6,916 nt of DNA from Planococcus sp. (in: firmicutes) (GTDB lineage Bacteria > Bacillota > Bacilli > Bacillales_A > Planococcaceae), in the NCBI GenBank assembly GCA_030147225.1, contig JASLAI010000048.1, positions 1 to 6,916 on the forward strand. Reading direction: 5' to 3'. The first letter of the stretch is position 1. Each line of letters starts with the position of its first letter. The position numbers and the translations under genes were made by a program. The notes below the pieces were generated by a model, which ran no database searches, was not told the DNA's origin, and saw nothing but the letters and a program-made list of their open reading frames with translations. Below are positions 1 through 5,959 of the stretch, piece after piece.

Positions 1-140
1 CCGAATCACCGGTTAAACTGATTGATACATGGGAAGATCCAGCACATATGTACAAAGCCATTCCGCGCAAAGCGGAAATTACCGATAAAAACCTTCAAAT
101 GCTGAACAAAGCTCTTTATATGATCCGCAATAATTCATAG
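1..140 (+). CDS. acuC: C-terminal end of a probable acetoin utilization protein AcuC (histone-deacetylase-like), partial
   Basis: An open frame enters from the left edge (first whole codon at position 3) and ends at TAG 138-140, giving 45 residues that begin ESPVKLIDTW and end LYMIRNNS. The segment IPRKAEITDKN followed by a short helix resembles the extreme C terminus of AcuC proteins as I remember them. AcuC is a zinc-dependent deacetylase-family enzyme that deacetylates acetyl-CoA synthetase in Bacillus. None of its catalytic residues lie in this window, so the call rests on the tail and on context. In Bacillales acuC commonly lies near ccpA and is convergent with it, as here. In B. subtilis motPS lies between them and is absent here. 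A search with the full gene could overturn the call. Confidence 0.6.
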   Translation, partial: ESPVKLIDTWEDPAHMYKAIPRKAEITDKNLQMLNKALYMIRNNS

Positions 141-240
141 AGTCGTCAATTATAGAAAAGCTCTAAAAAAGCTGACAAAGCTGCATCCTTTCTTCAGGCT
201 TCCTACTAACAAGGTTAATGTTTACTTTAGAGAAATTCAC

Positions 241-279
241 AAAAAAACTGTCCATGCTTTTGAGCCGGACAGTTTTTTT
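241..279. terminator. Two-way Rho-independent terminator between acuC and ccpA
   Basis: CTGTCC (248-253) pairs with GGACAG (267-272) around a 13-nt loop. The stem is extended by seven A (241-247) opposite seven T (273-279). Either strand therefore gives a GC-containing stem followed by a U run, so the element can end both the plus-strand acuC transcript (about 100 nt after its stop) and the minus-strand ccpA transcript (about 28 nt after its stop). The remainder of the 166-bp gap (141-240 and 280-306) shows nothing I can name. Confidence 0.85.
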
Positions 280-306
280 GTTCTTTGCTATTCTTTTTAC
301 AGTCAA

Positions 307-1308
307 CTAGTCGTCGTTTTTCGTTGATTGTCTTTCTTCAATTCGATATGGAAGAATGACTTGCTTTTCTTCAATTTCTTCATCATTCATGTACTTCGTC
401 AATAAGCGCATGGATACAGCGCCGATATCGTAAAGCGGGAACGCAACAGACGTCAGCATCGGGCGAGCCATTCGTGCCAGTTTAGAATTTTCATAGCTGA
501 TCACTTCGGCATCTTCCGGGATTTTCTTGCCTTGTTCTTCTAATCCATGAATGACCCCAATTGACATTTCATCGTTACTGACAAAATATGCAGTAGGTTC
601 GTGTGAAGCCAAAGTCTGTACAGCTTCTATTCCTTCATCATAAGAATTATTGCATTCAACGACCAAATTTTCATCAAAGTCGATGCCCGCGTCCGACAAA
701 GCCTCTCTATAGGCTTTTAACTTGTACTCTTTATTGATCATAGAAGTCAACGGTCCAGAGATAAAGGCAATTTTCTTATGTCCGTTGTCCGTAAATTTCT
801 TAACGGCTTCGTACGCAGCGCCATAATAATCGATGTTAACTGAGGCAATCGCCGCGGATTCATCAATTGAACCAGCCAGGACGATTGGAGTAGGAGAACG
901 TTCCATTTCATAAAGAAGTTCAGTTGAAATAACGTCACTCATGAAGACGATTCCATCCACTTGTTTTCCGAGCATGGTCTCCAATAGCTGAAGTTCCTTA
1001 TTTTCGTTCTGATCCGAGTTGGATAAAATAATGTTATAGCGGTACATTGTAGCGATATCTTCAATTCCACGGGCCAGTTCAGCATACATGCTATTGGAAA
1101 TATCGGGAATGATGACGCCGACCGTCGTTGTTTTTTTGCTTGCAAGTCCCCGAGCAACAGCATTTGGACGATAGCCCAATTCTTCTATCACTTTTAGTAC
1201 TTTCTTTCTTGTGGCAGGTTTAACGTTTTGATTGGCATTCACTACACGTGACACAGTAGCCATGGAAACATTTGCCTCTCTTGCCACATCGTATATCGTA
1301 ACGGTCAT
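307..1308 (-). CDS. ccpA: Catabolite control protein A, LacI/GalR-family regulator
   Basis: The 333-residue protein is the master regulator of carbon catabolite control. In Bacillales it binds cre operators as a dimer complexed with HPr phosphorylated on Ser46 (or Crh), repressing or activating carbon genes. Seen here: an N-terminal LacI-type helix-turn-helix at about residues 5-24 ([20 protein letters not shown]), a hinge helix with [15 protein letters not shown] at 46-60, and a periplasmic-binding-protein-like core to the C terminus. Tyr293, Arg301 and Lys305 in the [13 protein letters not shown] segment match the spacing of known HPr-contacting residues. Length matches B. subtilis CcpA (334). 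The ATG at 1308 has AAGGAGGG (1315-1322) six bases upstream. It is separated from aroA by a terminator and has its own promoter. One oddity is ISYEN at 270-274, where the B. subtilis protein has IGFDN. I saw no cre site in the window. Confidence 0.97.
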   Translation of the reverse strand: MTVTIYDVAREANVSMATVSRVVNANQNVKPATRKKVLKVIEELGYRPNAVARGLASKKTTTVGVIIPDISNSMYAELARGIEDIATMYRYNIILSNSDQNENKELQLLETMLGKQVDGIVFMSDVISTELLYEMERSPTPIVLAGSIDESAAIASVNIDYYGAAYEAVKKFTDNGHKKIAFISGPLTSMINKEYKLKAYREALSDAGIDFDENLVVECNNSYDEGIEAVQTLASHEPTAYFVSNDEMSIGVIHGLEEQGKKIPEDAEVISYENSKLARMARPMLTSVAFPLYDIGAVSMRLLTKYMNDEEIEEKQVILPYRIEERQSTKNDD

Positions 1309-1338
1309 TGTGCGCCCTCCTTTTCCAGTCTTTCTCTA

Positions 1339-1368
1339 ATCATACGACAAAATCTTCAATAATATCAA
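1339..1368 (-). promoter_or_regulatory. Sigma-A-type promoter of ccpA
   Basis: On the minus strand a -35 TTGATA (1363-1368) and a -10 TATGAT (1339-1344) are 18 bp apart, each differing from consensus at one position. The predicted start near 1332 gives a leader of about 24 nt ending in the ccpA Shine-Dalgarno. The promoter lies just downstream of the aroA terminator, so ccpA can be transcribed on its own. Read from sequence only. Confidence 0.65.
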
Positions 1369-1370
1369 CT

Positions 1371-1403
1371 AAAAAAAGAAAAGCCGGAGTTTATCCGGCT
1401 TTT
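1371..1403 (-). terminator. Rho-independent terminator of aroA
   Basis: AAAAGCCGGA (1379-1388) and TCCGGCTTTT (1394-1403) form a perfect 10-bp stem with a 5-nt loop. On the minus strand it is followed by a T-rich tract (complement of 1371-1378). The stem begins 5 nt after the aroA stop codon and lies between aroA and the ccpA promoter. Confidence 0.88.
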
Positions 1404-1408
1404 CAGGC

Positions 1409-2494
1409 TTACACTTTCATTTCATACTGTTTCATGAACTTCATTAGAGCATCGTAGTATTCATCGAATTGCCCTAAATCCATTTGCTGTTGAGCATCAG
1501 ACAAGGCTACTGCTGGATCCGGATGGACCTCAGCCATTACTCCATCAGCTCCGATTGCGATTGCAGCTTTAGCAGCTGGAAGCAATAGGTCACGACGGCC
1601 TGTTGAATGAGTTACGTCAACAAATACTGGAAGATGCGTTTCTTGTTTCAAGATTGGAACAGCTGAAATATCCAAAGTATTGCGTGTCGCTTTTTCGTAT
1701 GTGCGGATACCGCGTTCACATAAAATGATGTTTTCGTTTCCTGAAGCGATGATGTATTCAGCTGCGTTGATGAATTCTTCAATAGTCGCTGACATTCCGC
1801 GTTTCAATAGAACCGGTTTATTGATCGATCCGACAGCTTTCAATAGTTCGAAGTTCTGCATGTTGCGTGCGCCGACTTGCACAACGTCCACGTAATCAAG
1901 TGCAGCTTCCAAATGTCCTGGAGTAACGATTTCAGATACGACAGCCAAGTTATACTGATCTGCTGCACTTTTCAGCATCTTCAATCCTTCTAAACCTAGA
2001 CCTTGGAAATCGTAAGGTGATGTACGTGGCTTGTAAGCTCCGCCGCGGATCATCTTCAATCCTTTTGCTCCGATAGCTTCAGCAACTTTCGATACCTGAT
2101 CCTGGGATTCAACTGCGCATGGGCCAAAGATGAACGAAGGTTCTCCAGCGCCGACTTGCTCGCCATTGATAGTGATAACAGTATCTTCTGCTTTCTTTTT
2201 ACGCGAAACTAGCAATGCTTTGCGTGTATCTTCTTCTTGCATATCCAATGCAGATTTGAAGATTTCTTTGAAAATATGATCAACAGTCTTCTGATCTAAC
2301 GGACCGTCATTATTGTCTTTCAACAAATTCAGCATATGGCGTTCCCGTAACGGATCGTAACGGTCAACTCCTTGCTTCTCTTTCAATTTACCAATGTCTT
2401 GTATTACGGAAGCTCTCTCATTGATTAGAGACAGAATCTGCAGGTTGACTGCGTCCACTTTTTCTCTTAGTTGCTCTAACTCTAAATTACTCAT
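1409..2494 (-). CDS. aroA: Bifunctional chorismate mutase / 3-deoxy-7-phosphoheptulonate (DAHP) synthase
   Basis: This 361-residue enzyme joins phosphoenolpyruvate and erythrose-4-phosphate to give DAHP, the first step of the shikimate pathway. Its N-terminal AroQ-type chorismate mutase domain (about 1-90) serves in the family as the feedback sensor for chorismate or prephenate. The synthase domain (about 100-350) carries GPCAVES (124-130), [16 protein letters not shown] (150-165), KPVLLKRG (226-233), CERGIRT (259-265), DVTHSTGRR (293-301) and EVHPDP (322-327). Candidate metal ligands Cys126, His296, Glu322 and Asp333 have the same spacing (170, 26, 11) as in Thermotoga DAHP synthase. The open frame runs 15 codons further upstream to an ATG at 2539, but that start has no ribosome site. 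The ATG at 2494 has AAAGGGG 10 nt upstream and gives a length close to B. subtilis AroA (358). It is also called aroG or aroF. It lies between its own promoter and terminator. Confidence 0.96.
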   Translation of the reverse strand: MSNLELEQLREKVDAVNLQILSLINERASVIQDIGKLKEKQGVDRYDPLRERHMLNLLKDNNDGPLDQKTVDHIFKEIFKSALDMQEEDTRKALLVSRKKKAEDTVITINGEQVGAGEPSFIFGPCAVESQDQVSKVAEAIGAKGLKMIRGGAYKPRTSPYDFQGLGLEGLKMLKSAADQYNLAVVSEIVTPGHLEAALDYVDVVQVGARNMQNFELLKAVGSINKPVLLKRGMSATIEEFINAAEYIIASGNENIILCERGIRTYEKATRNTLDISAVPILKQETHLPVFVDVTHSTGRRDLLLPAAKAAIAIGADGVMAEVHPDPAVALSDAQQQMDLGQFDEYYDALMKFMKQYEMKV

Positions 2495-2504
2495 TCTATA
2501 ACTT

Positions 2505-2511
2505 CCCCTTT
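2505..2511 (-). promoter_or_regulatory. Ribosome binding site that sets the aroA start
   Basis: AAAGGGG on the minus strand lies 10 nt before the ATG at 2494. It is only a moderate match to AAGGAGG, but the alternative upstream ATG at 2539 has none and would lie about 11 nt from the predicted transcription start. Confidence 0.65.
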
Positions 2512-2556
2512 CGCGAATAACCTTTATCAGGTGACTCATATTAACATGATACGACT

Positions 2557-2585
2557 ATTATAAGCAAACTATTCGGTAAAGTCAC
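2557..2585 (-). promoter_or_regulatory. Sigma-A-type promoter of aroA
   Basis: On the minus strand a perfect -10 TATAAT (2557-2562) lies 17 bp from a partial -35 GTGACT (2580-2585; four of six match TTGACA). Transcription would start near 2550, giving a leader of about 55 nt. A dyad (TTTAGCG/CGCTAAA) lies 9 bp upstream of the -35. Confidence 0.62.
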
Positions 2586-2594
2586 GAAATTTAT

Positions 2595-2616
2595 TTTAGC
2601 GATTCAACGCGCTAAA
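2595..2616. promoter_or_regulatory. Inverted repeat upstream of the aroA promoter, possible operator
   Basis: TTTAGCG (2595-2601) and CGCTAAA (2610-2616) are perfect inverted 7-mers separated by 8 bp. The element lies between the ytxJ terminator and the aroA -35. No U run follows, so it does not look like a terminator. I recognise no known regulator for this site. Confidence 0.35.
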
Positions 2617-2630
2617 GTGTTTTTGGCATC

Positions 2631-2664
2631 AAAAAAGCCGAAGCACCAAGGCTTCGGCTTTTTT
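2631..2664 (-). terminator. Strong Rho-independent terminator of the ytxG-ytxH-ytxJ operon
   Basis: AAAAAAGCCGAAGC (2631-2644) and GCTTCGGCTTTTTT (2651-2664) form a perfect 14-bp stem with a 6-nt loop. The element starts one base after the ytxJ stop codon (2666-2668). It is symmetric and could act on either strand, but no plus-strand gene ends here. Confidence 0.92.
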
Positions 2665-2665
2665 C

Positions 2666-2995
2666 TCATGCAATAAATTCTTGCATAGATTCTCTTTTAA
2701 TATTGTTGTGGGAAGCGTGCCAGTCTACTTTTTGACTTGTAAAATGGAACAATTGGGGAGATTCGTGTTTGATTCCCGTAATCTCTTCAATCGCTTGAGA
2801 GAAGTCCCGATCTTCCTGGACAATTAAATACAGAAAGATTTGGTTTGGATGCAATGAGCAATATTCGTTAAACTCATTCCATGCTTCAGCGGATACCGGA
2901 CATGTACTGCTGTGTTTAAAAAGCCAGTAATGCTGATTTCCTCCCACTGCCTGTTTCAAGCTATCCAGACTGTTTACATGCACTAAATTTTTCAT
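2666..2995 (-). CDS. ytxJ: Monothiol bacilliredoxin BrxC (YtxJ family)
   Basis: This 109-residue thioredoxin-fold protein belongs to the YtxJ/BrxC family, which in bacillithiol-producing Firmicutes removes bacillithiol from oxidised protein thiols in the cytoplasm. Seen here: the active-site segment HSSTCPVS at 28-35 with Cys32, corresponding to the TCPIS-type monothiol motif of the family, and SPQ at 79-81, whose Pro80 fits the conserved cis-proline next to the thioredoxin active site. A second cysteine, Cys46, lies outside the motif. Length matches the B. subtilis protein (about 108). It is the last gene of the operon, 16 nt after ytxH, with a weak site TGGGAG (3004-3009) 8 nt before the ATG. 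Expression probably follows the ytxG promoters, which fits a redox-repair role under stress. Confidence 0.92.
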   Translation of the reverse strand: MKNLVHVNSLDSLKQAVGGNQHYWLFKHSSTCPVSAEAWNEFNEYCSLHPNQIFLYLIVQEDRDFSQAIEEITGIKHESPQLFHFTSQKVDWHASHNNIKRESMQEFIA

Positions 2996-3011
2996 CTAAA
3001 CCGCTCCCACA

Positions 3012-3824
3012 TTAGTTCTTTTTATTGTAGTTATTGCTTGATGAATTTGATGATGATTTGTTGCTGTTGTTATTGCTGTTGTTATTGCTGTTGTTTGAAT
3101 TTGATGACTTATTGCTGTTGTTGTTGCTGCTGGTTGTATTCGGACCTTTGTTGGCATTCGCCGTGTTGCTGTTGTTGTTGCTGCCCGTATTGCCAGCTGT
3201 AGCAGAACTTGAGTCTGATTTCTTTTCTTCTTTCACTTCTTCAACTGCTTCTTTTAAAGCGTTGGCAGTAGAAGTGAAAGCATCAGAACCTTTTTTGTCT
3301 GATTTGTCCGTTGAGTTTTGAACCGTTGAATGGATATTGATGGATTCTTCTCCTTCTGATGAAGCAGTGCCATCATCCATTGGCGAATTTCCGCCTTTCA
3401 TGTTCTTAACTTTATCAACGACTTTATTAGACTGCTCTTTCAACTGTTGAGTAAAGCCACCTGAACCGTCATCATTCGAATCTGACTGCTGAGATGCTGC
3501 TTTATCCTTCAAAGAAGTTGCCTGAGTTTTAATATCAGCCTGGAATTCCTTGCCGGATTTAGGAGCTAAGAATAATGCAGCCGCAGCTCCGACGATTCCC
3601 CCAACTAAAATACCTACTAGGAAACTTGAACCTCCGCCTGATTCTTCGTAGTCATAAAGGTCGTCATAACGGTTAGAAGCTCCGTAAGATTGAGGAACAT
3701 AGTCGCTTTGCTGATAGTCTTGACCTTTGTTTTGGTTGTATTGTCCGCCTTGCGTGTAATAATCCTTATTGTACTGTGAATCGTTAAAGTTTGATTGAGA
3801 ATTAAAATCTTTGTTTCTGCTCAT
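3012..3824 (-). CDS. ytxH: YtxH-family general stress membrane protein with long low-complexity ends
   Basis: The 270-residue protein has four visible parts. Residues 1-65 are rich in Gln, Asn, Tyr and Asp. Residues 67-87 are a Gly/Ala-rich membrane helix (SFLVGILVGGIVGAAAALFLA) running into LAPKSGKE at 86-93, the signature of the YtxH family. Residues 95-200 are charged, with heptad-like stretches. Residues 203-270 are almost wholly Asn, Ser, Thr and Lys. Family members are stress-induced small membrane proteins of unknown biochemical role, and this one is much longer than B. subtilis YtxH (about 150). The frame can be extended to a TTG at 3839, but that codon lies inside the Shine-Dalgarno, so the ATG at 3824 is chosen. 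The gene begins 39 nt after ytxG. Tandem 12-bp repeats encode part of the tail. Confidence 0.88.
   Translation of the reverse strand: MSRNKDFNSQSNFNDSQYNKDYYTQGGQYNQNKGQDYQQSDYVPQSYGASNRYDDLYDYEESGGGSSFLVGILVGGIVGAAAALFLAPKSGKEFQADIKTQATSLKDKAASQQSDSNDDGSGGFTQQLKEQSNKVVDKVKNMKGGNSPMDDGTASSEGEESINIHSTVQNSTDKSDKKGSDAFTSTANALKEAVEEVKEEKKSDSSSATAGNTGSNNNSNTANANKGPNTTSSNNNSNKSSNSNNSNNNSNNNSNKSSSNSSSNNYNKKN
3061..3096. repeat. Three tandem 12-bp units in the ytxH tail
   Basis: TTGCTGTTGTTA occurs twice in a row (3061-3072, 3073-3084), followed by TTGCTGTTGTTT (3085-3096). Related copies occur at 3112-3123 and around 3165-3176. Each unit is four codons on the minus strand and encodes an Asn-Asn-Ser-Asn-type block, so gain or loss of units keeps the reading frame. 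Confidence 0.85.
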
Positions 3825-3831
3825 TAATATT

Positions 3832-3837
3832 CCCTCC
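3832..3837 (-). promoter_or_regulatory. Ribosome binding site that sets the ytxH start
   Basis: GGAGGG on the minus strand lies 7 nt before the ATG at 3824. It overlaps the upstream in-frame TTG at 3837-3839, which argues against that codon as the start. Confidence 0.85.
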
Positions 3838-3863
3838 AATTAATTTTTAGGTTAAAAGCAATT

Positions 3864-4355
3864 TTAATATTGTTCGTTATGCGGTAATTTTTTCTGTCCC
3901 TCTACAGGTGGGTAAGTCGAGTTTGCACGAGCTTCATAAATCTTTCGCTCATTCCACTTATCACGGATCCCCATAACAACATTGCCCCATTGAACAACCT
4001 GTGCAATCTTGTCTTCGTTCTGCTCTACTTGAACACCAACACGTGAAGTAATGTGGCGAACAGTAGAATTCAAGTCAGTAACAGAATTGCCGACGCCTTT
4101 GACAGCATCTACAACACCATTCAATTTTTCTGATTTTACTTGAATGTCTTCAGCTAGTTCATTTGTCTTATGCAGCAGATTCGTCGTTTCCAACGTGACC
4201 CCCTGCAATTGACTTTCAAGACCAGCTACAGTGCCTGTAACTTCTTTTAAAGTATTTTTTAACGAATTTAACGTTATTGCCAACGCTACGCATAGAATTA
4301 AAAATCCAATAGCGGCTACGATCGCGGCAATGTAAAGCAAGATTTGCCAATCCAT
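3864..4355 (-). CDS. ytxG: YtxG, DUF948-family membrane-anchored coiled-coil protein
   Basis: The 163-residue protein has one N-terminal membrane helix at about residues 4-28 (ILLYIAAIVAAIGFLILC and onward). A long helical region at about 30-125 follows, with repeated hydrophobic/Thr/Asn heptads (LKNTLKEV, VVDAVKGVGNSV, LNSTVRHI) typical of coiled coils and of DUF948. A short polar tail follows. It probably lies in the membrane with the coiled coil on one face; the biochemical role is not known. The frame extends 37 codons upstream, but the ATG at 4355 has the excellent site AAAAGGAGG (4363-4371) 7 nt away. The extension would also run across the sigma-B-type promoter and the predicted start sites, so it is rejected. 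This is the first gene of the ytxG-ytxH-ytxJ operon, known in B. subtilis as csb40 and controlled by sigma-B and sigma-H. Confidence 0.9.
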   Translation of the reverse strand: MDWQILLYIAAIVAAIGFLILCVALAITLNSLKNTLKEVTGTVAGLESQLQGVTLETTNLLHKTNELAEDIQVKSEKLNGVVDAVKGVGNSVTDLNSTVRHITSRVGVQVEQNEDKIAQVVQWGNVVMGIRDKWNERKIYEARANSTYPPVEGQKKLPHNEQY

Positions 4356-4362
4356 CCTGTTT

Positions 4363-4371
4363 CCTCCTTTT
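4363..4371 (-). promoter_or_regulatory. Ribosome binding site that sets the ytxG start
   Basis: AAAAGGAGG on the minus strand lies 7 nt before the ATG at 4355. It fixes the start well inside the longest open frame, whose far-upstream ATG (4466) has no such site. Confidence 0.9.
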
Positions 4372-4396
4372 AAACGAATTATGTTATATCCTATTT

Positions 4397-4422
4397 CTAC
4401 CCCTGATGAGTTTGGATTAAAC
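4397..4422 (-). promoter_or_regulatory. Sigma-B-type promoter of ytxG-ytxH-ytxJ
   Basis: On the minus strand GTTTAA (4417-4422) lies 14 bp from GGGTAG (4397-4402). The general-stress consensus is GTTTAA-N12-14-GGGTAT, so 11 of 12 positions match with allowed spacing. The predicted start near 4389 gives a leader of about 34 nt with the ytxG Shine-Dalgarno in it. Confidence 0.8.
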
Positions 4423-4435
4423 ACGGTCTTAATTA

Positions 4436-4464
4436 TTATTCGACAAAAACTATTATTTTCCTGC
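4436..4464 (-). promoter_or_regulatory. Sigma-H-type promoter of ytxG-ytxH-ytxJ
   Basis: On the minus strand GCAGGAAAA (4456-4464) lies 11 bp from GTCGAATAA (4436-4444). Both elements fit the sigma-H consensus RNAGGAWWW-N11-12-RNNGAATWW at every position. Transcription would start near 4430. The element begins directly after the murC terminator and lies upstream of the sigma-B site. Confidence 0.78.
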
Positions 4465-4503
4465 AAAAAAAAAACAGCTTAACTCGAAAGTTAAACTGTT
4501 TTT
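4465..4503 (-). terminator. Rho-independent terminator of murC, overlapping its stop codon
   Basis: AACAGCTTAACT (4473-4484) and AGTTAAACTGTT (4489-4500) form a 12-bp stem with one G-U pair on the minus-strand RNA, closed by the tetraloop UUCG. A run of ten A on the plus strand (4465-4474) gives the U tract. The murC stop TAA (complement of 4491-4493) and its last two codons form part of the upstream arm. Confidence 0.9.
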
Positions 4504-5804
4504 CCTGTATTCAATGTATTTTCGAAAGCTTCTTGGAATTTGGTAACGTCTCCCGCTCCCATGAACAAGTAGACGGCGTTGCCATGTTCTGCTAAAGAAC
4601 CTACTTCATCCAATTGCAGCAAGTGGCTATTTTCAATCTTTTCAGCCAAATCCTGTATCTTCAGTGATCCTGCTTTTTCTCGAGCAGAACCAAAAATATC
4701 GCAAAGGTACACATGATCTGCTTCCAGTAAACAGTCAGCAAACTCCTGCAGGAAGGTTTGCGTCCGTGTAAATGTGTGAGGCTGGAAAATGGCAATCAAT
4801 TCACGCTCCGGGTATTTCTGACGAGCAGATTGCAAAGTTGCACGGATTTCCGTTGGATGATGCGCGTAATCATCAATTAAGATGCGATCTCCTACTGATG
4901 TTTGAGTGAAGCGGCGCTTAACTCCTCCGAAATCCTCAAACTGCTGCTGAATGATATTGGCAGGAATACTTTCGTAATGGCAAAGTGAAATAACAGCCAA
5001 TGCATTTAAAATGGCGTGATCGCCAAACATCGGAAGTTTGAAGGTATGGAAAAACTCATTCCGTATTACTACATCAAAAGTAGTACCATCAACCGTTTTT
5101 ACGATATTTCTCGCCTGAAAATCATTTTCTTCTCCAAAACCATAATAGACAACTGGAATCGGGGCTTGGATTTGCTGAAGATACTCATCATCACCACAGG
5201 CAATGATGCACTTTTTCACTTGTTGAGCCATCTCTTCGAACGCCTTGAAAACATCGTCGACTCCAGTAAAATAATCAGGATGATCATAATCGATGTTTGT
5301 CATGATGGCGTAGTCGGGATGGTAAGCAAGAAAATGGCGGCGGTATTCACAGGCTTCTGCCACAAAGAAATGCGAGTCTTCCTGTCCGACTCCTGTTCCG
5401 TCCCCGATCAGATAAGATACAGGCTTGTATCCAGACAATACATGAGCCATTAATCCCGTAGTCGACGTTTTTCCGTGGGCTCCTGTAATAGCAATCGAAA
5501 CATACTGACGCATCAAATCACCAAGAAATTGATGGTAACGGATAATCGTTGCACCCAATTCGCGTGCTTTTACCAACTCGGGGTGATCGTCGGCAAATGC
5601 ATTGCCTGCAACAATTGTCATCTCTTTTTCTATATTTTCTGCATCGAACGGCAGTATGGTTATGCCTCTTTCCCGAAGACGGTCTTCAGTAAAAAAATGC
5701 TGCTCGATATCAGAACCTTGAACTTGTTTGCCCATATCATGCATGATTTGTGCAAGCGGACTCATACCCGAACCTTTGATTCCGGTAAAATGTAAAACTG
5801 TCAT
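4491..5804 (-). CDS. murC: UDP-N-acetylmuramate-L-alanine ligase
   Basis: The 437-residue cytoplasmic enzyme uses ATP to join L-alanine to UDP-MurNAc, the first step in building the peptidoglycan stem peptide. The Mur-ligase layout is complete. An N-terminal UDP-binding domain carries GIKGSGMS at 8-15. The central ATPase domain carries the P loop [11 protein letters not shown] at 107-117, [11 protein letters not shown] at 148-158, [11 protein letters not shown] at 169-179 and [10 protein letters not shown] at 261-270. The C-terminal domain carries GVKRRF at 294-299, [10 protein letters not shown] at 311-320, FQPHTFTR at 340-347 and GAGD at 416-419. Length is normal for the family (B. subtilis 432). 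The ATG at 5804 has AGGAGG (5812-5817) 7 nt upstream. The gene follows sftA and precedes the ytx operon as in B. subtilis. Its 3' end is built into the terminator stem. Confidence 0.98.
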   Translation of the reverse strand: MTVLHFTGIKGSGMSPLAQIMHDMGKQVQGSDIEQHFFTEDRLRERGITILPFDAENIEKEMTIVAGNAFADDHPELVKARELGATIIRYHQFLGDLMRQYVSIAITGAHGKTSTTGLMAHVLSGYKPVSYLIGDGTGVGQEDSHFFVAEACEYRRHFLAYHPDYAIMTNIDYDHPDYFTGVDDVFKAFEEMAQQVKKCIIACGDDEYLQQIQAPIPVVYYGFGEENDFQARNIVKTVDGTTFDVVIRNEFFHTFKLPMFGDHAILNALAVISLCHYESIPANIIQQQFEDFGGVKRRFTQTSVGDRILIDDYAHHPTEIRATLQSARQKYPERELIAIFQPHTFTRTQTFLQEFADCLLEADHVYLCDIFGSAREKAGSLKIQDLAEKIENSHLLQLDEVGSLAEHGNAVYLFMGAGDVTKFQEAFENTLNTGKTV

Positions 5805-5845
5805 AAATGAACCTCCTGTGGGAGCTGTAAATTAGTCTACATAAA

Positions 5846-5856
5846 TCGCTAAGCGA
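5846..5856. promoter_or_regulatory. Short dyad in the murC leader
   Basis: TCGCT-A-AGCGA is an odd-length palindrome in the predicted murC leader, with extra partial symmetry on either side (A-T pairs at 5843/5859 and 5844/5858). A one-base centre makes it more like a DNA operator half-site pair than an RNA hairpin. It shares the 9-mer TTAGCGATT (minus strand) with the dyad upstream of aroA. No regulator is recognised. Confidence 0.25.
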
Positions 5857-5890
5857 ATTCTATAGCCGATGAAGTGAAACACAATGTACC

Positions 5891-5899
5891 ATTATATCA
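5891..5899 (-). promoter_or_regulatory. Extended -10 promoter of murC
   Basis: On the minus strand TGATATAAT gives a perfect TATAAT (5891-5896) preceded by the TGn extension. The best -35 at suitable spacing (TTTAAC, 17 bp) is poor, as often seen when the extension is present. The predicted start near 5884 gives a leader of about 80 nt. The 155-bp gap shows no convincing terminator for sftA, so read-through from sftA is also possible. Confidence 0.6.
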
Positions 5900-5959
5900 T
5901 ATATTTATCACTCGTTAAAATGAGCCAGATTCTTTATATTTGATTCAACTTAGCCTATT

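Noticed and set aside
141..306. A cre operator near ccpA or acuC
   Set aside because: I looked for the TGWNANCGNTNWCA pattern on both strands here and in the other intergenic regions and found no acceptable match.
747..1163. Two minus-strand open frames inside ccpA in another frame
   Set aside because: They are out-of-frame readings of ccpA, with no family resemblance and no separate ribosome sites.
2495..2539. N-terminal extension of aroA from the ATG at 2539
   Set aside because: It has no Shine-Dalgarno and starts almost at the predicted transcription start; the ATG at 2494 gives the family length.
3034..3321. Plus-strand open frame giving a poly-leucine protein opposite ytxH
   Set aside because: It is the antisense of the Asn/Ser repeat tail; the leucine run follows from the complement of the repeat codons, and there is no ribosome site.
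4356..4466. 37-codon N-terminal extension of ytxG
   Set aside because: It would cross the sigma-B-type promoter and the predicted sigma-H transcription start, and would place polar sequence before the membrane helix.
5016..5795. Two plus-strand open frames of 145 and 106 codons opposite murC
   Set aside because: They lie wholly within the well-supported murC coding sequence on the other strand and show no recognisable domain.
5805..5959. Riboswitch or T-box in the murC leader
   Set aside because: The leader is only about 80 nt, with no conserved T-box sequence, no terminator/antiterminator pair and no strong hairpin.
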